From: Tubiluchus corallicola
Lineage: Eukaryota > Priapulida > Priapulimorpha > Priapulimorphida > Tubiluchidae
Assembly (NCBI GenBank): GCA_030141605.1
Contig: JAQGDQ010000124.1
Span: 251,001 to 315,000, forward strand
Length of the DNA stretch: 64,000 nucleotides
Reading direction: 5' to 3'
A program made the position numbers and the translations under genes. The notes below the pieces were generated by a model. That model saw nothing but the letters and a program-made list of their open reading frames with translations. It made no database searches and had not been told where the DNA came from. This document shows, in pieces, positions 23,393-35,500 of this stretch (position 1 is the first letter of the stretch; every line of letters starts with the position of its first letter).

Positions 23393-26300
23393 ATGATTAA
23401 AGCTATATTGGTGTTTAACAACCATGGAAAGCCGAGACTTACAAGATTTTTCCATTATTACGTGAGTACCGTTAGTCTTAGACCAAATGTTAAGTTAGTC
23501 TGAAATAATGTTAAAACCAGCAATAATTAGTGATAATAATGGATGTATATACACTCAATGTTTGTTACGTCTAAAACACCGCCGCTTGTTCGGCATAATG
23601 ATTCTCATCTCAGTAAATCATCTTTATGACTCTGTCACTCAGTGCATGCCGAACTGTATAAAAAGATGTAATTTTTATAATGGAATTTTGGTCTTACTAT
23701 TGTGGCATTTTCAGTGTTGCAGTAAACAAATTAAGAGTATAATGTTTACCATTTTACTGTTTTTCAGACGGAAGAAGTGCAACAAAATATTATTCGCGAA
23801 ACATTCCAGTTAGTTTCGAAAAGGGATGACAGTGTTTGTAATTTCCTGGAAGGTGGGAGGTGAGAATGAATACTTCACTAATAATGTGAGACTAACATTA
23901 TTTATAATTTCTAATGCTGCTACAACTTTCTGCTGGTACAGTGTGTTCCGAAAGAAAGAGTGCAGCAAAAATCAGGTAAAACCCAAAATACCGCATGCCA
24001 GGTATAATGCGAAATCTTTTTAGAGTCTGTGTATGACCCGACCATGGTATCGAACTTACGACCCCCCAGATGGAAAATAGATGTTCACAATTCATACATC
24101 AAACAAAAGATCTTCAATCTAGTTAGTAGTTATTCATTAATTTGTTAACTAGCAATGTGATTTTATTTGTAGATATCATCTGTACTGACTGCTTTTCCAT
24201 CTAGAAACTCCCTTTACAGTCATTTTTAGAACACGCTGATGAAAATAAACAAAATGTTATAATCAGGGGCGTATTACCCAATAGGCTAATTAGGCATTAG
24301 CCTAGGGCGCCAGAGCTTGAGGGGCATTACATTTTAGGAAAAATTCTTATTCTCCTCAGAAAATATTTTTTGTACATTTTCATGTTCATGTAAAGGGCAC
24401 ATTTTATAACAGGCAGTTACTGAGACAGCTTTTATATAAGTACCACATAATGAACAGGTATTACGCAACAAGCAGTCTCACAGCCTGCTTGAATATAAGC
24501 GCTATGCAAATACATCCCATCAATAAATATAGAAGAAATATTCCTGTATTACTCCTCTTGGACACTAAGCTTATGTCACATCTTTTTCTACTTTGCTGGA
24601 TTAACATGTAATGTGTATTAAGTGTACAAATGAAAATTTATAAGAAAATTGTCAGAATGCACGTATTTTGATCTAGTGAATTAATTTATTCTACTTAGTT
24701 AGGCCTCTAGGGCCTAACATAGGCCGTTTTTTCACCACATGGTAAATTTCAAATGCATACACTCTTAAAAAGTATTTAAGATTTGTTTACTTTCTCAATT
24801 GTTCTATATCAAACAATGGGAAAAAATCAACTAGTGCTTAGGTGATACCACAACCCAGTGAGTACTAGAAATTTTAATACTTTTTAACACTAGAAAACCG
24901 TTTATGATTTTGAAAGTCATAAGCTGAAGATTCTGCAAGTGTAATGTTATGTAATGCAGTGTGAATGTAGTTTCTGTTACCGTAAATCTTTTATTATAGG
25001 AAGATTACTTGTTACTATTTCCTTTGTTTTTGCAGTTTGATAGGTGGTGCTGATTTCAAGTTAATATATCGTCATTATGCTACATTGTACTTCGTTTTCT
25101 GCGTAGATTCTTCAGAGAGTGAACTTGGAATTCTTGATCTTATTCAGGTTTGATCTTCATTTGTCATTTTTCTAAAAAAATATGACATTTTAGACCCGAT
25201 GCAGCAAAGCCACATGGTCTGAAATGTCAGCTCTGAGAGAGGCATTAGCATTGGAGTCTAAAATGTCACCTTCGTAGAGTGCAGGGTACCAAGTTAGCAC
25301 TGTCTTTGTAGAACCATCTTTTTTTATTCATCCGTAGTGCCATCTAGCGGCCGTAATTTGAATAACACCACACAGGGCAAAGTGTAAGACTGAAATGGTT
25401 AACCGTTTAGAAAATCACTAACCATTCAACTATTACTTAGCCAAGTTTTTTACGTATCCATATTAATGAAACCTTGTATCCTTTCTCAGTTAGCGTATAC
25501 AGTTAGCAATGACCTGCTTGCATAAAATTATACTATTTTCAACATTGTTTCAATTAATCTGTTTATCTAAGAAGCGTCTAAACAGTAAATTGCAATAAAG
25601 TTTTTCACTAACGAATGCTACAAGGATGCTGCCATATTGAACGTTCTTGCTGGCTAGATTTGAACCGCCTCGCTTCCTCGTGCAAGGAATAAATGAATGA
25701 ATATATGACACCATCAGGGATGGCTAAATGGCTAACCAGCCGCAATTAATAACATTTAAATGGTCAGTTAAAAAACCTAACCGTCTCTTCCCTGGCAAAA
25801 CATAAGTGGTGCAGAATACCTTAATAGAAGCTCCAAGTCTGGTGAGACCGAGTGAGTACAGTACACAGTCTAAAGCACCAGTTCTGTGAGTAAATGTGGA
25901 GTGCATTATTTATAGTCCTTGTTCTGGGAGTACAGCACTTGTTTTGGAGACTGCATGGTAAAAGTCCATTCTGCAGAGTACTTGCTTTAAAAACTTCAGA
26001 ACATCATGGGAGTGCAAAGACCAATTTTGGGAAAGTGTATAATCTAAAGTAATAGCTTAGTAGGGCACATTGATCTGACATCTTAAATCCAGGGACATAC
26101 TCTGAGAAATTCCTCACTAGGTCATGGTCAAAAATTAAAAAGGTCTGCTGTGCATGAAATTTTATAATAAAAAATAGTTTGCTACACACATTTTTATATG
26201 GTTATAGTCTAAATATCAGTGATTAATCATCTTGAATGTATTAAAGAAATGCAGGTAACGAATTTTCTGACAAAAGGCCTTCTTGCCTTGTTGGTTTTTG

Positions 26301-28214
26301 AGGTGAGAGAAAAAATTCTACTCGAAAAGAAATAACACTGAGAAAAACAAGGAAGCATGAGTCAAAAACTAAAGCGTGGTAGCACCAGAAATGTGCAGTT
26401 TATTTTCAACAGGCTCAAGTTGATAAATTGGCCAATTTTGGGAAGAGTAGGAGTTAAAGAAATGCATTTTAAAAGACATGGTGTTATTACAGGCAAAACT
26501 GGAACAACAAAGTTTTTTCCTTCAAGTACTACCAAGACACGTAGTTAGTTAACCGAATTACTTCTGCCATAATATTAAATAATAAATGGTACCTTTACTT
26601 AAGGTTCTTAATGTAAAATCCACTGGAGCTGGTTCAGCCTAGTTGAATCAGGTTGATGTGAAAGGTCAGAAGTTGGAGGCAAAATTTTAAGAACTCCTAA
26701 TGGTGGAGTCTGGAGGCTTTCAAGATGGACTCCACAAACCTGGTTTTGATTAGAATTCTACATCACTAACGTTGTGAAGCACAATAAAGAAGCTCTTTGA
26801 TAAATTCACCTTTCACATTGCATTACAGGTTTTTGTAGAGACGCTCGACAAATGTTTTGAAAATGTATGCGAACTGGATCTGATCTTTCATGTTGATAAG
26901 GTAAGTCACCTAAAGAAAAGTTAAAAAAACTTTTTGTTGCCATCTCCTGGTGAATAATTTAAAAATTAAGCATAAAAAAGAATTAAAAAGGTTTAAAATA
27001 CAGCCCAAAAAACTGCAAATCCTGCAATGTGCCTTGAACTGCGTTGCAGTCCGTTTGTGTATTATAGACATCAGCAATGCTTCAAATTATATATTACTTG
27101 GCTTTTGTTGAATGTTCTGCTTTTTACTCTCTATTTGACTTTTACCTCTCAAAATTTAAGAACGCTTTAGTTAAAATTTTCCAATTTTTCTATTTTTTAA
27201 GCAGTTGCCTGATAATAGCCATATTTAGTTTTACATTTACATTTAGTATGTAATAATTATAAAATCAAAATGCAATAATCATGAAAATGATTTGGTATGG
27301 TTATTTGATGAAACATTCAATATGCGAAACAACCTTGATTGCCATTAATTTCTTGTCTTTTATAGGTTCACTACATACTGTCAGAAATAGTAATGGGTGG
27401 TATGGTACTTGAAACCAATATGAATGAAATTGTTACTCAAATAGATGCGCAGAGCAAACTTGAAAAACAAGAAGTACGTATATATTTCCTACATGCACTT
27501 CTTTTTCTTTTTTACTCATGTTTAGTATTATCTATAACTTGCAGTAGAAGTGTGTCCTATCGTACTGTACGATTTTTAAGGACAAGCAAACGTTTATGAC
27601 TTCATATGCCAGCTGAAAACACTACAGTAATAGCATGGCAGTCAACGTGTTAAACACTTCTGGGACGAATCTACCAAATAAAAGAAATAAATAACATGCC
27701 TTTCTTTTTCAAAAAACAAGTTTTTATTTAGAGTTATAAAATGATTGAAATTTGTGACTTTGACTGGTTCTCTAGCACCTAAGTAATAGTTAAGTTGTGC
27801 TGCCTAATGGAGTTTCCTTTCTGAAGAAACGTGTGCATTTTTCTATCTATCTGTCTAAAAAATATGCCTGTCTGTCTTTGCTTAGCCTGGGTTGGCTTTG
27901 ATGACAGAGTAGTAGACTACAAAATCTAAGACCTAGCAGGATTCCACCTAAAAGCTTTGTTTTTGCTTGCATTCTTGTGTGTGTGTGTGCGTGCATGCGT
28001 GTGTAAGGGTGTGTGTGTGTGTCCATGGTTTTGTAAGCTCGGTGCTTATTGGGTTGAATTGCAAGTTTACACCATGATTGTTATTTATTTTCAGGCTGGT
28101 ATTTCTGCTGCTTCAGCTAGAGCTGTTTCTGCAGTAAAGAACATGAACCTTCCTCAACAAATAAAAGATATGAAGCTTCCAGACTTGCCTAATATTGGCA
28201 GTCTTAAATTCTGA
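23393..28214 (+). CDS. AP3S1/2: AP-3 adaptor complex sigma subunit (6 exons, complete)
   Basis: This is the small sigma chain of the heterotetrameric AP-3 adaptor, which sorts cargo from endosomes to lysosomes and lysosome-related organelles. Exons: 23393-23461, 23768-23859, 25036-25147, 26829-26900, 27366-27473, 28095-28214. Phases join and give 190 residues, against about 193 in vertebrates. The protein starts MIKAILVFNNHGKPRL and contains LIYRHYATLYFVFCVDSS, a dileucine-cargo-binding-type sigma fold, then ETLDKCFENVCELDLIFH and GGMVLETNMNEIV. These are near-identical to vertebrate AP3S1 and AP3S2; vertebrates have two paralogues and this single copy cannot be assigned to either. The tail AVSAVKNMNLP..LPNI is the AP-3-specific extension. 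It follows polyubiquitin on the same strand. A poly(A) signal candidate is at 29125-29130. Confidence 0.97.
23985..24090 (-). repeat. tRNA-derived SINE fragment (candidate)
   Basis: On the minus strand it reads GGTCGTAAGTTCGATACC, a B-box-like motif, followed by ATGGTCGGGTCATAC and GACTCTAAAAA. This order of B box, GGTCGGGTCATAC and an A-rich block recalls the central part of tRNA-type SINEs of invertebrates. A related stretch is at 56555-56665. No A box or poly(A) tail was found. It lies in AP-3 sigma intron 2. Confidence 0.4.
24265..24345. repeat. hAT-like transposon end (fragment)
   Basis: CAGGGGCGTATTACCC followed by TTAGCCTAGGGCGCC looks like one terminus of a hAT-type MITE. No matching opposite end or 8-bp duplication was found in AP-3 sigma intron 2, so it is probably truncated. 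Confidence 0.3.
25179..25267. repeat. Short inverted repeat
   Basis: TGACATTTTAGACCC near 25180 is inverted at about 25253-25267 (GAGTCTAAAATGTCA), with a loop of roughly 60 bases. It is in AP-3 sigma intron 3. It may be a small MITE remnant; no duplication is evident. Confidence 0.45.
27976..28022. repeat. TG-rich microsatellite
   Basis: An interrupted (TG)n tract in AP-3 sigma intron 5, about 75 bases before the last exon. It could form Z-DNA but is otherwise ordinary. Confidence 0.8.
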
Positions 28215-28404
28215 TATAGTCTGCAAATGTTATTATTAGAACTGTAATTGTTATTGTTTTGTACAGTTTGGGCGTCTGCAAGCCAGAATCCAGCAGCTCC
28301 CAAAGACAGGGCCTAAAAGATAATGATCCTAGTACACCCTCCAAGAAATTAAATAACTGGGATAGGGGGAGCGTAACAAATGAAAAACTGCAAGGAACTG
28401 GCCA

Positions 28405-28870
28405 TCTGCTTGTCTTTGGTCATTAAAGAATAAGAAAGGGTAGGAAAATGGAATCTTAAAAGTATGTCCTAAAAAAACTCCATGCAAAGTTATATTACTT
28501 AACATTATGCTTACCTGTTTGAAAGACATATATACTAGGAAAAGAAAATTCTCAGTAATTTTAATACATTTTGCGCTAACTAGTAAAACGTTACTGTTTC
28601 ACTGGCCTCCTGTGCAGCAAAAGGTGTCACTAACTCACTAGAGAACACATGATTAATCTTATTGACAAGATAAATTAACATGATTAATCTTATTGACAAG
28701 ATAAATTAATTTGTACTTTTATTTTATTAGTCAAGTGTGAACTATGAATGCGCTGATTATTTTTTGAATCTGAACTTGCTTCAATTTCTTACTCAACGAC
28801 TGACTCAAAAGACTGCACCTAATTGACAGCACTGCTCTGCAGGAGTTTAATCTTTCAAGTTTTTTTAATA
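28405..28870 (+). repeat. Dispersed repeat family A, copy 2
   Basis: Homologous to 12795-13190, same orientation. Within it a 31-bp unit (CATGATTAATCTTATTGAC and following bases) is duplicated in tandem at 28648-28709. That duplication is absent from copy 1, so it arose after the copies separated. The repeat lies in the presumed 3'UTR or just downstream of AP-3 sigma. Confidence 0.7.
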
Positions 28871-30248
28871 ATTAATAATTTTACTGTTCAAGTATATTTA
28901 CATGATTTATTTCGTATGACTTTCTTGTCAGTTTGTGTAATTTGTATCTGTTGTGCATGACCTGGCCTTAACTGTATATTCATTTTAAAATATCGAAATC
29001 ATAAATTAGAGAGATGAGTGTATAATCACTTACTGTTATGTAAAAAAATGTGACTATTTATCTATATAATTTATAAGGATGACTGTATGTAAGTATTATG
29101 ATTTGTCATTTAATTGGTGTGTCAAATAAACGGCTGTTCTTTACATATGTAATATGTATATAATAGCTGTGTACAATCTGACCCAGTCTCTTCGAAGTAA
29201 TGGTTTTCATCACTTGCTATGTACCCAAATGTTTTTTCCATGTACAAATTTACCATCTGCATAAATGTGAAGCTTGCATAACATTGTTTAAGCATCAACA
29301 GTAAACATAGGCATAATAAATTTTATTTCGTTTTTTTATATTAATTTGTTTTTCTAGAGTATGCAAAATGCAAAGGTGTAAAAAGTCTATTTTTCCATTT
29401 GAAACAAGCAAAAATACTTTAGGAATAAATGGAGTGGGCAGCAAGTATTACGCAAACATGTATTAACTAATTATGCATGTTGAATGCAAGCATAGTTTCA
29501 CGAGAATAGCACTTTCCTTATGGCCTTGTCATAGAAAGTATGGTACCAGCTATTTATGCAAGATGACAAGTAGATGGCCGTGATAGCTTTCCAGGGATTT
29601 TGAAAGTCGGAGTGGACCAGGAGTTCAGGCTAATGCTGTAATTTAAGAATTTGAATGCTGCAAGGCAGAAGCAAGCAGTTGAATGGACCACAAAAATCTT
29701 GGTACCACCTTATATCGTTCCATATTGCCAGCACTTCCAGCAGTCTTAGAAGCCAATTTTATAAGCTAACAACAATTATCATAATACCCACATGTGCTCT
29801 TACTGTTTTAGTCAATATTGCAATTACAGAACAGGCCAGTATGCAACAGTACTAGGCGAGCTGTGCAAATTCCTGCAATTCAAACAACACAAATAGATCA
29901 TATAATATAGGAACCTCAACTGTAGGCGAGCTGTGCAAATTCCTGTAATTCAAACAACACAAATAGATCATATAATATAGGAACCTCAACTGTGCCATTC
30001 GAAAGTAAGTAACCGTGTAGTGAATAGTGACTACTGAGTACTGACTAGTAACTACAACAAGCGATGATAAATACATTCAATAACGGATTTTGATGCAACA
30101 GAAAGCGGGCGAATGAATTGAGCTACAGATGGTATTTTTAGCGGTGCGCCACTCAAACAGATAATAGAAATAATAATAATGGCTGCACCCAAAGAGGTTT
30201 AATCAGAGATTTGGGTTAATTAAATACGGTAAGATTAATATTTTACAG
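28871..30248. other. AP-3 sigma 3' end and intergenic DNA
   Basis: It holds a poly(A) signal candidate at 29125-29130 and a two-copy tandem repeat at 29854-29993. No gene is visible. Confidence 0.4.
29854..29993. repeat. Two-copy tandem duplication, 70-bp unit
   Basis: The unit starting AGGCGAGCTGTGCAAATTCC is repeated once with a single visible base change (CTGCAATT against CTGTAATT). The near identity marks a recent duplication. Confidence 0.9.
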
Positions 30249-30785
30249 CAGGGATGTGCAAATTATCTGACTAGCCGGGCCACATTAAACTTTTCTGCTG
30301 GCCCACATATAGTTTGGTCAAGGAGCCAAGAACAGTAGGACCTAACAACGATTTTTTTGCATTCGTTCTTCCTTTAGTGTACGATGTTGTTCCTCTAATT
30401 TAGCAACAGATGACAATATCGAAGCAAATGTTCTTCGCACATCATTACTACTACCCAGAAAACTAGTATTTTAGAAGTTATTAAAATTTACATTAAAAAC
30501 CATAGATTTCAACTTTTATGTCAGTTAGTTGCAATTTTATTACAATGCATACTAGTAAAGTGTATCACACAGCCTGTGCAGTACAGTGCATATTAATCTG
30601 TCTTAAAACATTCGATGTTCTTCTTCAATTCTTCTATTTTTATCCATGTTTCTGATCTACAAGAACACTCTCACCCGATGAAACGATGAAACATCCACTG
30701 ATCGCGGCGTGTACTACTAAGCCTAAACAGAAACTAAAATCTGGGAATCCCCTATATCAGGTTGCTGGCACTTATAAATTGATCT

Positions 30786-30928
30786 GCCCAGTCGTCTTCT
30801 TGGTCATAGTAGGTAGATCATTTTGACTTGGTTATTTTATAATTTTATTTATAATTTATTTATTTAGAATTTATTTTGTAAAATAAACAAGTCTTAATGA
30901 TCTACCTGTTATAAGAAGACGACTGGGC
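30786..30928. repeat. Near-full-length palindrome, 143 bp
   Basis: The arms GCCCAGTCGTCTTCTT and AAGAAGACGACTGGGC are exact inverts. AGGTAGATCATT and AATGATCTACCT follow inward, and the AT-rich centre (TTATTTTA...TAAAATAA) also pairs. The whole unit can fold into one hairpin. It lies inside the hAT element at 30249-31815. No flanking duplication was found, so it may be a foldback MITE or part of the host element. Confidence 0.8.
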
Positions 30929-31029
30929 CAAACAACCGGCCTGATAATAGAAGCCTATGGATTGGCTGGTTGGTCTTCCTGGTAGGGCAGGAGACTAGAT
31001 GACCCTATGGTCCTTCCCTGCCCTGCTCC

Positions 31030-31393
31030 CAGGGCCTATTTCAGCCTAGGTGAGGCCCGGGGAAGTGGGGCATGTGAGGCCCAGTCGGGGGGGGCTACCG
31101 TGGTTGGCGCCCAGAAAATTTTTCAACTGCTAGAACGCCGGAGAAGCATTTTCGAAGAGAAAATATGGAGTTATACAGTTGTTAAAGGAAAGAACAATTG
31201 AAAGAAAAACTGCTTTATTCTCAAGACCAGTCCTTAATACTTGTCAATACTGGCAAACGGCGCACGTGCGGCAAGAGAGGGAGAGAGGAGGCAGTATGTT
31301 CGCATAAAGCAAAAAAGTTACCTTGGAGCGAGGCCCCCTGGAGGGTGAGGCCCCGGGGAAGTATCCCCACTTCCCCCCTTGAAATAGGCCCTG
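31030..31393. mobile_element. Nested hAT MITE, 364 bp, perfect target duplication
   Basis: The ends CAGGGCCTATTTC and GAAATAGGCCCTG are exact 13-bp inverted repeats. CCTGCTCC flanks both sides exactly (31022-31029 and 31394-31401). The element is GC-rich, with a GGGGGGGG run near 31086 and CCCCGGGG motifs, in contrast to its AT-rich surroundings. Its right two thirds are found again, inverted, at 57366-57602. It has inserted into the larger hAT element, so it is younger. Confidence 0.9.
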
Positions 31394-31823
31394 CCTGCTC
31401 CATGATTATAATTACTTAATATTTACAAAAAACTTTTGATGTTAACTAATTGGAGAAAATAAATGTTCTATGTCTATGTCTCGCTTTTCGTGCACATTTG
31501 AGTGTTTCAATGGGGGCTTCCGTGATAGTTGCTAGGTTCTGTGAGTACATCGTTTTTTGTGTTCCAAGTGAGCAGCGTGAAATATCGTCACGTCCGACAG
31601 TGACATTAAGTGACAATCGTCTTGCAGGGGTTAATGCCACCCGTTCTAGTGAAAAAAAACTACCCAAACTATCAACGCGATCATTGCGGACTTCAACTGG
31701 AAACTTGTTTCTCAAACTTGCGACTCCATTCATCGCCCAGGCCACACTTTCATTAGGTTGACAAACTTCTTCACGGGCCGCACAAAATCTGTCGGCCGCA
31801 GTATAGACACCCCTGTTTTACAT

Positions 31824-32505
31824 TATTAGTATTTAATGTTTTAAATATTGCAAGCGAGGAATGTCAATCTCTATCCTTTATTTGAGTACTACACTTGTAT
31901 TTCTGTCTGTTATAATGTCTGTCTGGTACAAGGGAAACACCTTAGAATACCCTTTTAATTGTAGAGGTTTGAAATCTGACATAAAAGTTAAACAGACACA
32001 CATTGCAAATGGTACGAAATTTGATTTTTATTATGGTGGAGCTAAATATGGCGTCATAGGAATAATAGCCAAGCAGTGACTTAAAGCTATTTTTCGGAAA
32101 TGACTGAAAGGATTTGTATGCTACAAGTAGGTATTAGTAATGTCAAATATGAATTGCTTGCTCTTATGCAGCTACATTACCAAGTACATTACCAGCGAAA
32201 AACACCCTTGAGTTGCCAGAGAAATTTTACAGTGATTTACATGTAGGACGTCATACAATCTATAAGTAAAAGGAATATCTATAAGTGCATGAAGTTGATT
32301 ATATACCTGTTCCAACCATCTGAAGTAATTCATAAAGTCATGATTCATTCCTTTCAGCTATTTTTAAGATTAACAAATAAAAACTTTATTTTCAGTTTTT
32401 CTAGTGTTGTACGTGTCCACACTTTTGTCTTTTATATAATTTGCTATTTGTATTTTTCTTCATAGTTTTTCATTTTGCTAATGGAATCTTTTGTTTTTTA
32501 TTTAG
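31824..32505. other. Intergenic region and probable RAMAC leader intron
   Basis: No recognised gene. A short open stretch at 31861-32079 has a hydrophobic start, but I find no family or splice context for it. A 3' splice site (TTTTTTATTTAG) ends at 32505, so RAMAC should have an upstream leader exon that I cannot place. Confidence 0.35.
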
Positions 32506-32523
32506 GATTATCCATGCATTACA

Positions 32524-35500
32524 ATGGAAAGACTACCTGAACATTTTGCTGAATCAAGTTCATCTCGTGCTGCATTCTCCACAGATGTTGAATGTTTAAG
32601 TAATGAGAAATCTGAGGATAGAGAAAAACACCTGGAAGATTTATTCAAAGGTTGCGCCTATTGTACATGTTTAATAACAGCTTTGTGATTGAAATAGTGT
32701 TGATAGTAATAAAGTTTGATATATTGTCATATTTCAATAAGTGAATTGCATTCGAAAATTTAAAATTTACTACAGTTTTACTTAACAAATGCATTTACAA
32801 ATTGGAAGGAGAAAATTTATTTTAATCTTAGTATAACAAGCACAATTTTTTGCACAGTACAGTGAACAAATACATTCTGTAATGGTCTCAGTTTTTTAAA
32901 TAATTAAGGTGGCAATTTAAATTTAATTCTTAATGACAAGAATAGTGATAACTATTAAAATTCCCACATTTAGAACATTTATAAGGTTTGATGTTTCAAA
33001 TGACTGCTTTGGTGTATCATCAGATGGTCATTTGAAAAACAAAAAGGGGAAAAGATGGAAAGAACCATGTAAATTTACTAACTATTTTTTATTTTTTGTT
33101 ACATTATTTACACATGGAAATCCAGAATTTCAAAAAAGATACAAATATGTATTAAAATCAATAAGGCACATCTAATGAAAACATGTGGAAAAACACAGAT
33201 GTAGGAAACAAAATCATGGCTACAGTCACTGTAATTGGGAGAGAGGTGCAAAAATTGTTTTTGTGATAATAGGTCGTCGTAAATCTATCAATTTGCTGAA
33301 TGGCTACAGAATATTTTAAAACTAAGAAGATAAATATATTTTAAAGGAGTCAGTATTTGCAAAAGACATTTTAAAAAGATTTAGTAGCAAAAGTATGATA
33401 AGCACCTTGGGTAATTAGTAAAATCACTTTAAAGTCGCTTATTTTAACGCTTGGTTGCTCCCATTTTCAGCACTCATTTTCCACCTATGATGTCATTTGT
33501 TAAGAAAAGCAGCCCACTGTCAATTTCTACAAAAGTAAAATAAACTTTGCAAAAATTAGATTGTGATATTTCCATGACGCGCTTACGAAAAGTCACAAAG
33601 TCCACCAGTTACATAATAATTTTGCAGTGAATCGCGCTTGAAAATTCTGTACAGTGGTAATATTATCGACAGTTTTTTGCAAGTTTCTTTGCTACATTTT
33701 TCGAAATTTAAGTGATAGCAGTAAAATAAACTTAACATGCTGAATGACATGTCCTTTCCTTTCCTTTAATATTTAAATTCTTGTAAAAATTTAACAATAT
33801 AACAAGTTGGCAACCCTTGTCATAACATTAGATTAGTACTACAGTAGCATGCAATATCTAGCACTCTCATTATGTTATTTTTTATAATCTTTCATTTGAA
33901 AGCAGGTATAGATACCTACTACTTTTAAGTCATTTTTCTATTTTCATTGCTAAATTATACAATTTTTATGTAGCTGTGATTTTTGTATCAGTATACCATA
34001 TCTTAATATTTGTCTATAAAAATAACTTTACACACAGCCTATTGCAATTGTTTTTTGGTTTATGTAGTATTTAAACGTACATTGCTTTGCCAATATGTAC
34101 ATTGTATGTATTTTGTGCAAATGAAACTGAATTGAATTGAAAATTGTTTCACTAATTTATTACTATCTTTTTCAGATCGCTACACAGAGAAAGATCCAGG
34201 ATATATTGAGACCCTTGAAAAGGCAAATCCACCTCCGCCTTGTGTAAAAGATTGGTGGAGTAACGTGCGTCCAAAACGAGACTTCAATTCAACAAGGTTT
34301 GCAAATTACAACAGTTCGTTTGTTAAGGTGAAAAATCGACAATCTGTCTAGCACAGGCAGGTGAATTTGATGCAAAATTTGGTTTTTGAAACGAGACTGG
34401 AATCAGAATTTTTTAAAGTTTTTATTATTATAATGTCGTTGTATTCTTGACAGTGGGAAAGATTCTACTTACTTTGTTTAAAAGATTTTTTATGGTTAGC
34501 AATAATGCATACTTCACGCGTGTAATGCGCTGTCAGTCCAGTTACAGCAGCAATAATATAGGATGATTTAATTACTTAACTGCTGTATAGGTGGCAGCAC
34601 CATCGTGTTTTATTGAGAGCTTCTGCTGGAAAAACCTGTATAGTGTATATGTTACAAAACAATGCGTAAAATTTAGATATTTCATAAAATTCTTATGCGT
34701 TTCATATAACATATGTGTATTTCGGGAAAAATGTGAAATAGATGTTTTTGTCATGATTCTTTCATACTTTACCTAGACGTTTTGTATAATTGCTAGAATT
34801 TATGTAAAATACATAAATTTACTTTTTGGCAATGTGTAAATTGAACCTTATTTTCCGTAGAATCAAGCTTTTGCTAGATATTTTATACATTACCTAGGCA
34901 TTGTATGGAATATATAAAACGACTCTTTCAGACTATTGAGTTTTCTGTCTCAAGTTTTTTTCCCTGACAGCAAACTCACAAGTGTGTTCTGCATTGTGAG
35001 TTACTGTCGGCAAGAAATCGCAAACTCTTGGACAGTTGCTGCGAATTACTGTCTAGAGTGAATGCCTCCGCAAGTTACTCTTGATACTGCTCATGGTGAA
35101 TAGAGAAAAGAGTGTCAACATACTTTCCAAGAGTAATTTGCAGCAATCTATCTCTGTATCTATCCGTCTATGTTTCCATCTAACTACCATCTACCCAACC
35201 AACCAAATTCAAGTACACATATTCCCTAAAATAAAATTGTCATTATATAAAATGCCTAGGAAAAGTGTAGAAGGAATTATTTGTTTGTTTGTTTTGTTTT
35301 GGCACTCTATAAAATGCATAGGCATTCTATAAAATATCCAATTTCACTTACTGCCTATAACACATGCATATATAGTTTCTGTCACACAATTTAATCTCTG
35401 CATAGATGGCAGCACCTTTATGGTTTATTGAGATTCTCTGACGTTTTTAATTTATAACAAAATTTCAAAATTTATTTTAAACGTTTTTCACAAAATTAAT

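Larger units (their letters stand above)
30249..31815. mobile_element. hAT-type transposon, 1567 bp, with nested insertions
   Basis: The left end CAGGGATGTGCA and the inverted right end CAGGGGTGTCTA share the CAGGG-TGT tip, and both have CCGG/CGGCC-rich subterminal sequence (AGCCGGGCCACA, CGGCCCGTG). The flanking octamers TTTTACAG (30241-30248) and TTTTACAT (31816-31823) match at 7 of 8, as expected for hAT. Inside are a long palindrome (30786-30928) and a complete nested hAT MITE (31030-31393). An open stretch of about 100 residues at 31446-31745 (-) resembles no transposase that I know. It lies between AP-3 sigma and RAMAC. Confidence 0.8.

Noticed and set aside
31446-31761. Overlapping ~100-residue frames on both strands inside the hAT element
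   Set aside because: No transposase motif recognised; may be a worn piece of the element but cannot be supported as a gene.
34270-34350. Read-through of RAMAC exon 2 into intron (RFANYNSSFVK..)
   Set aside because: The donor AAG|GTTTGC joins perfectly in frame to the Arg/Gly/Tyr-rich exon 3, which matches the family's tail; intron retention would lose it.
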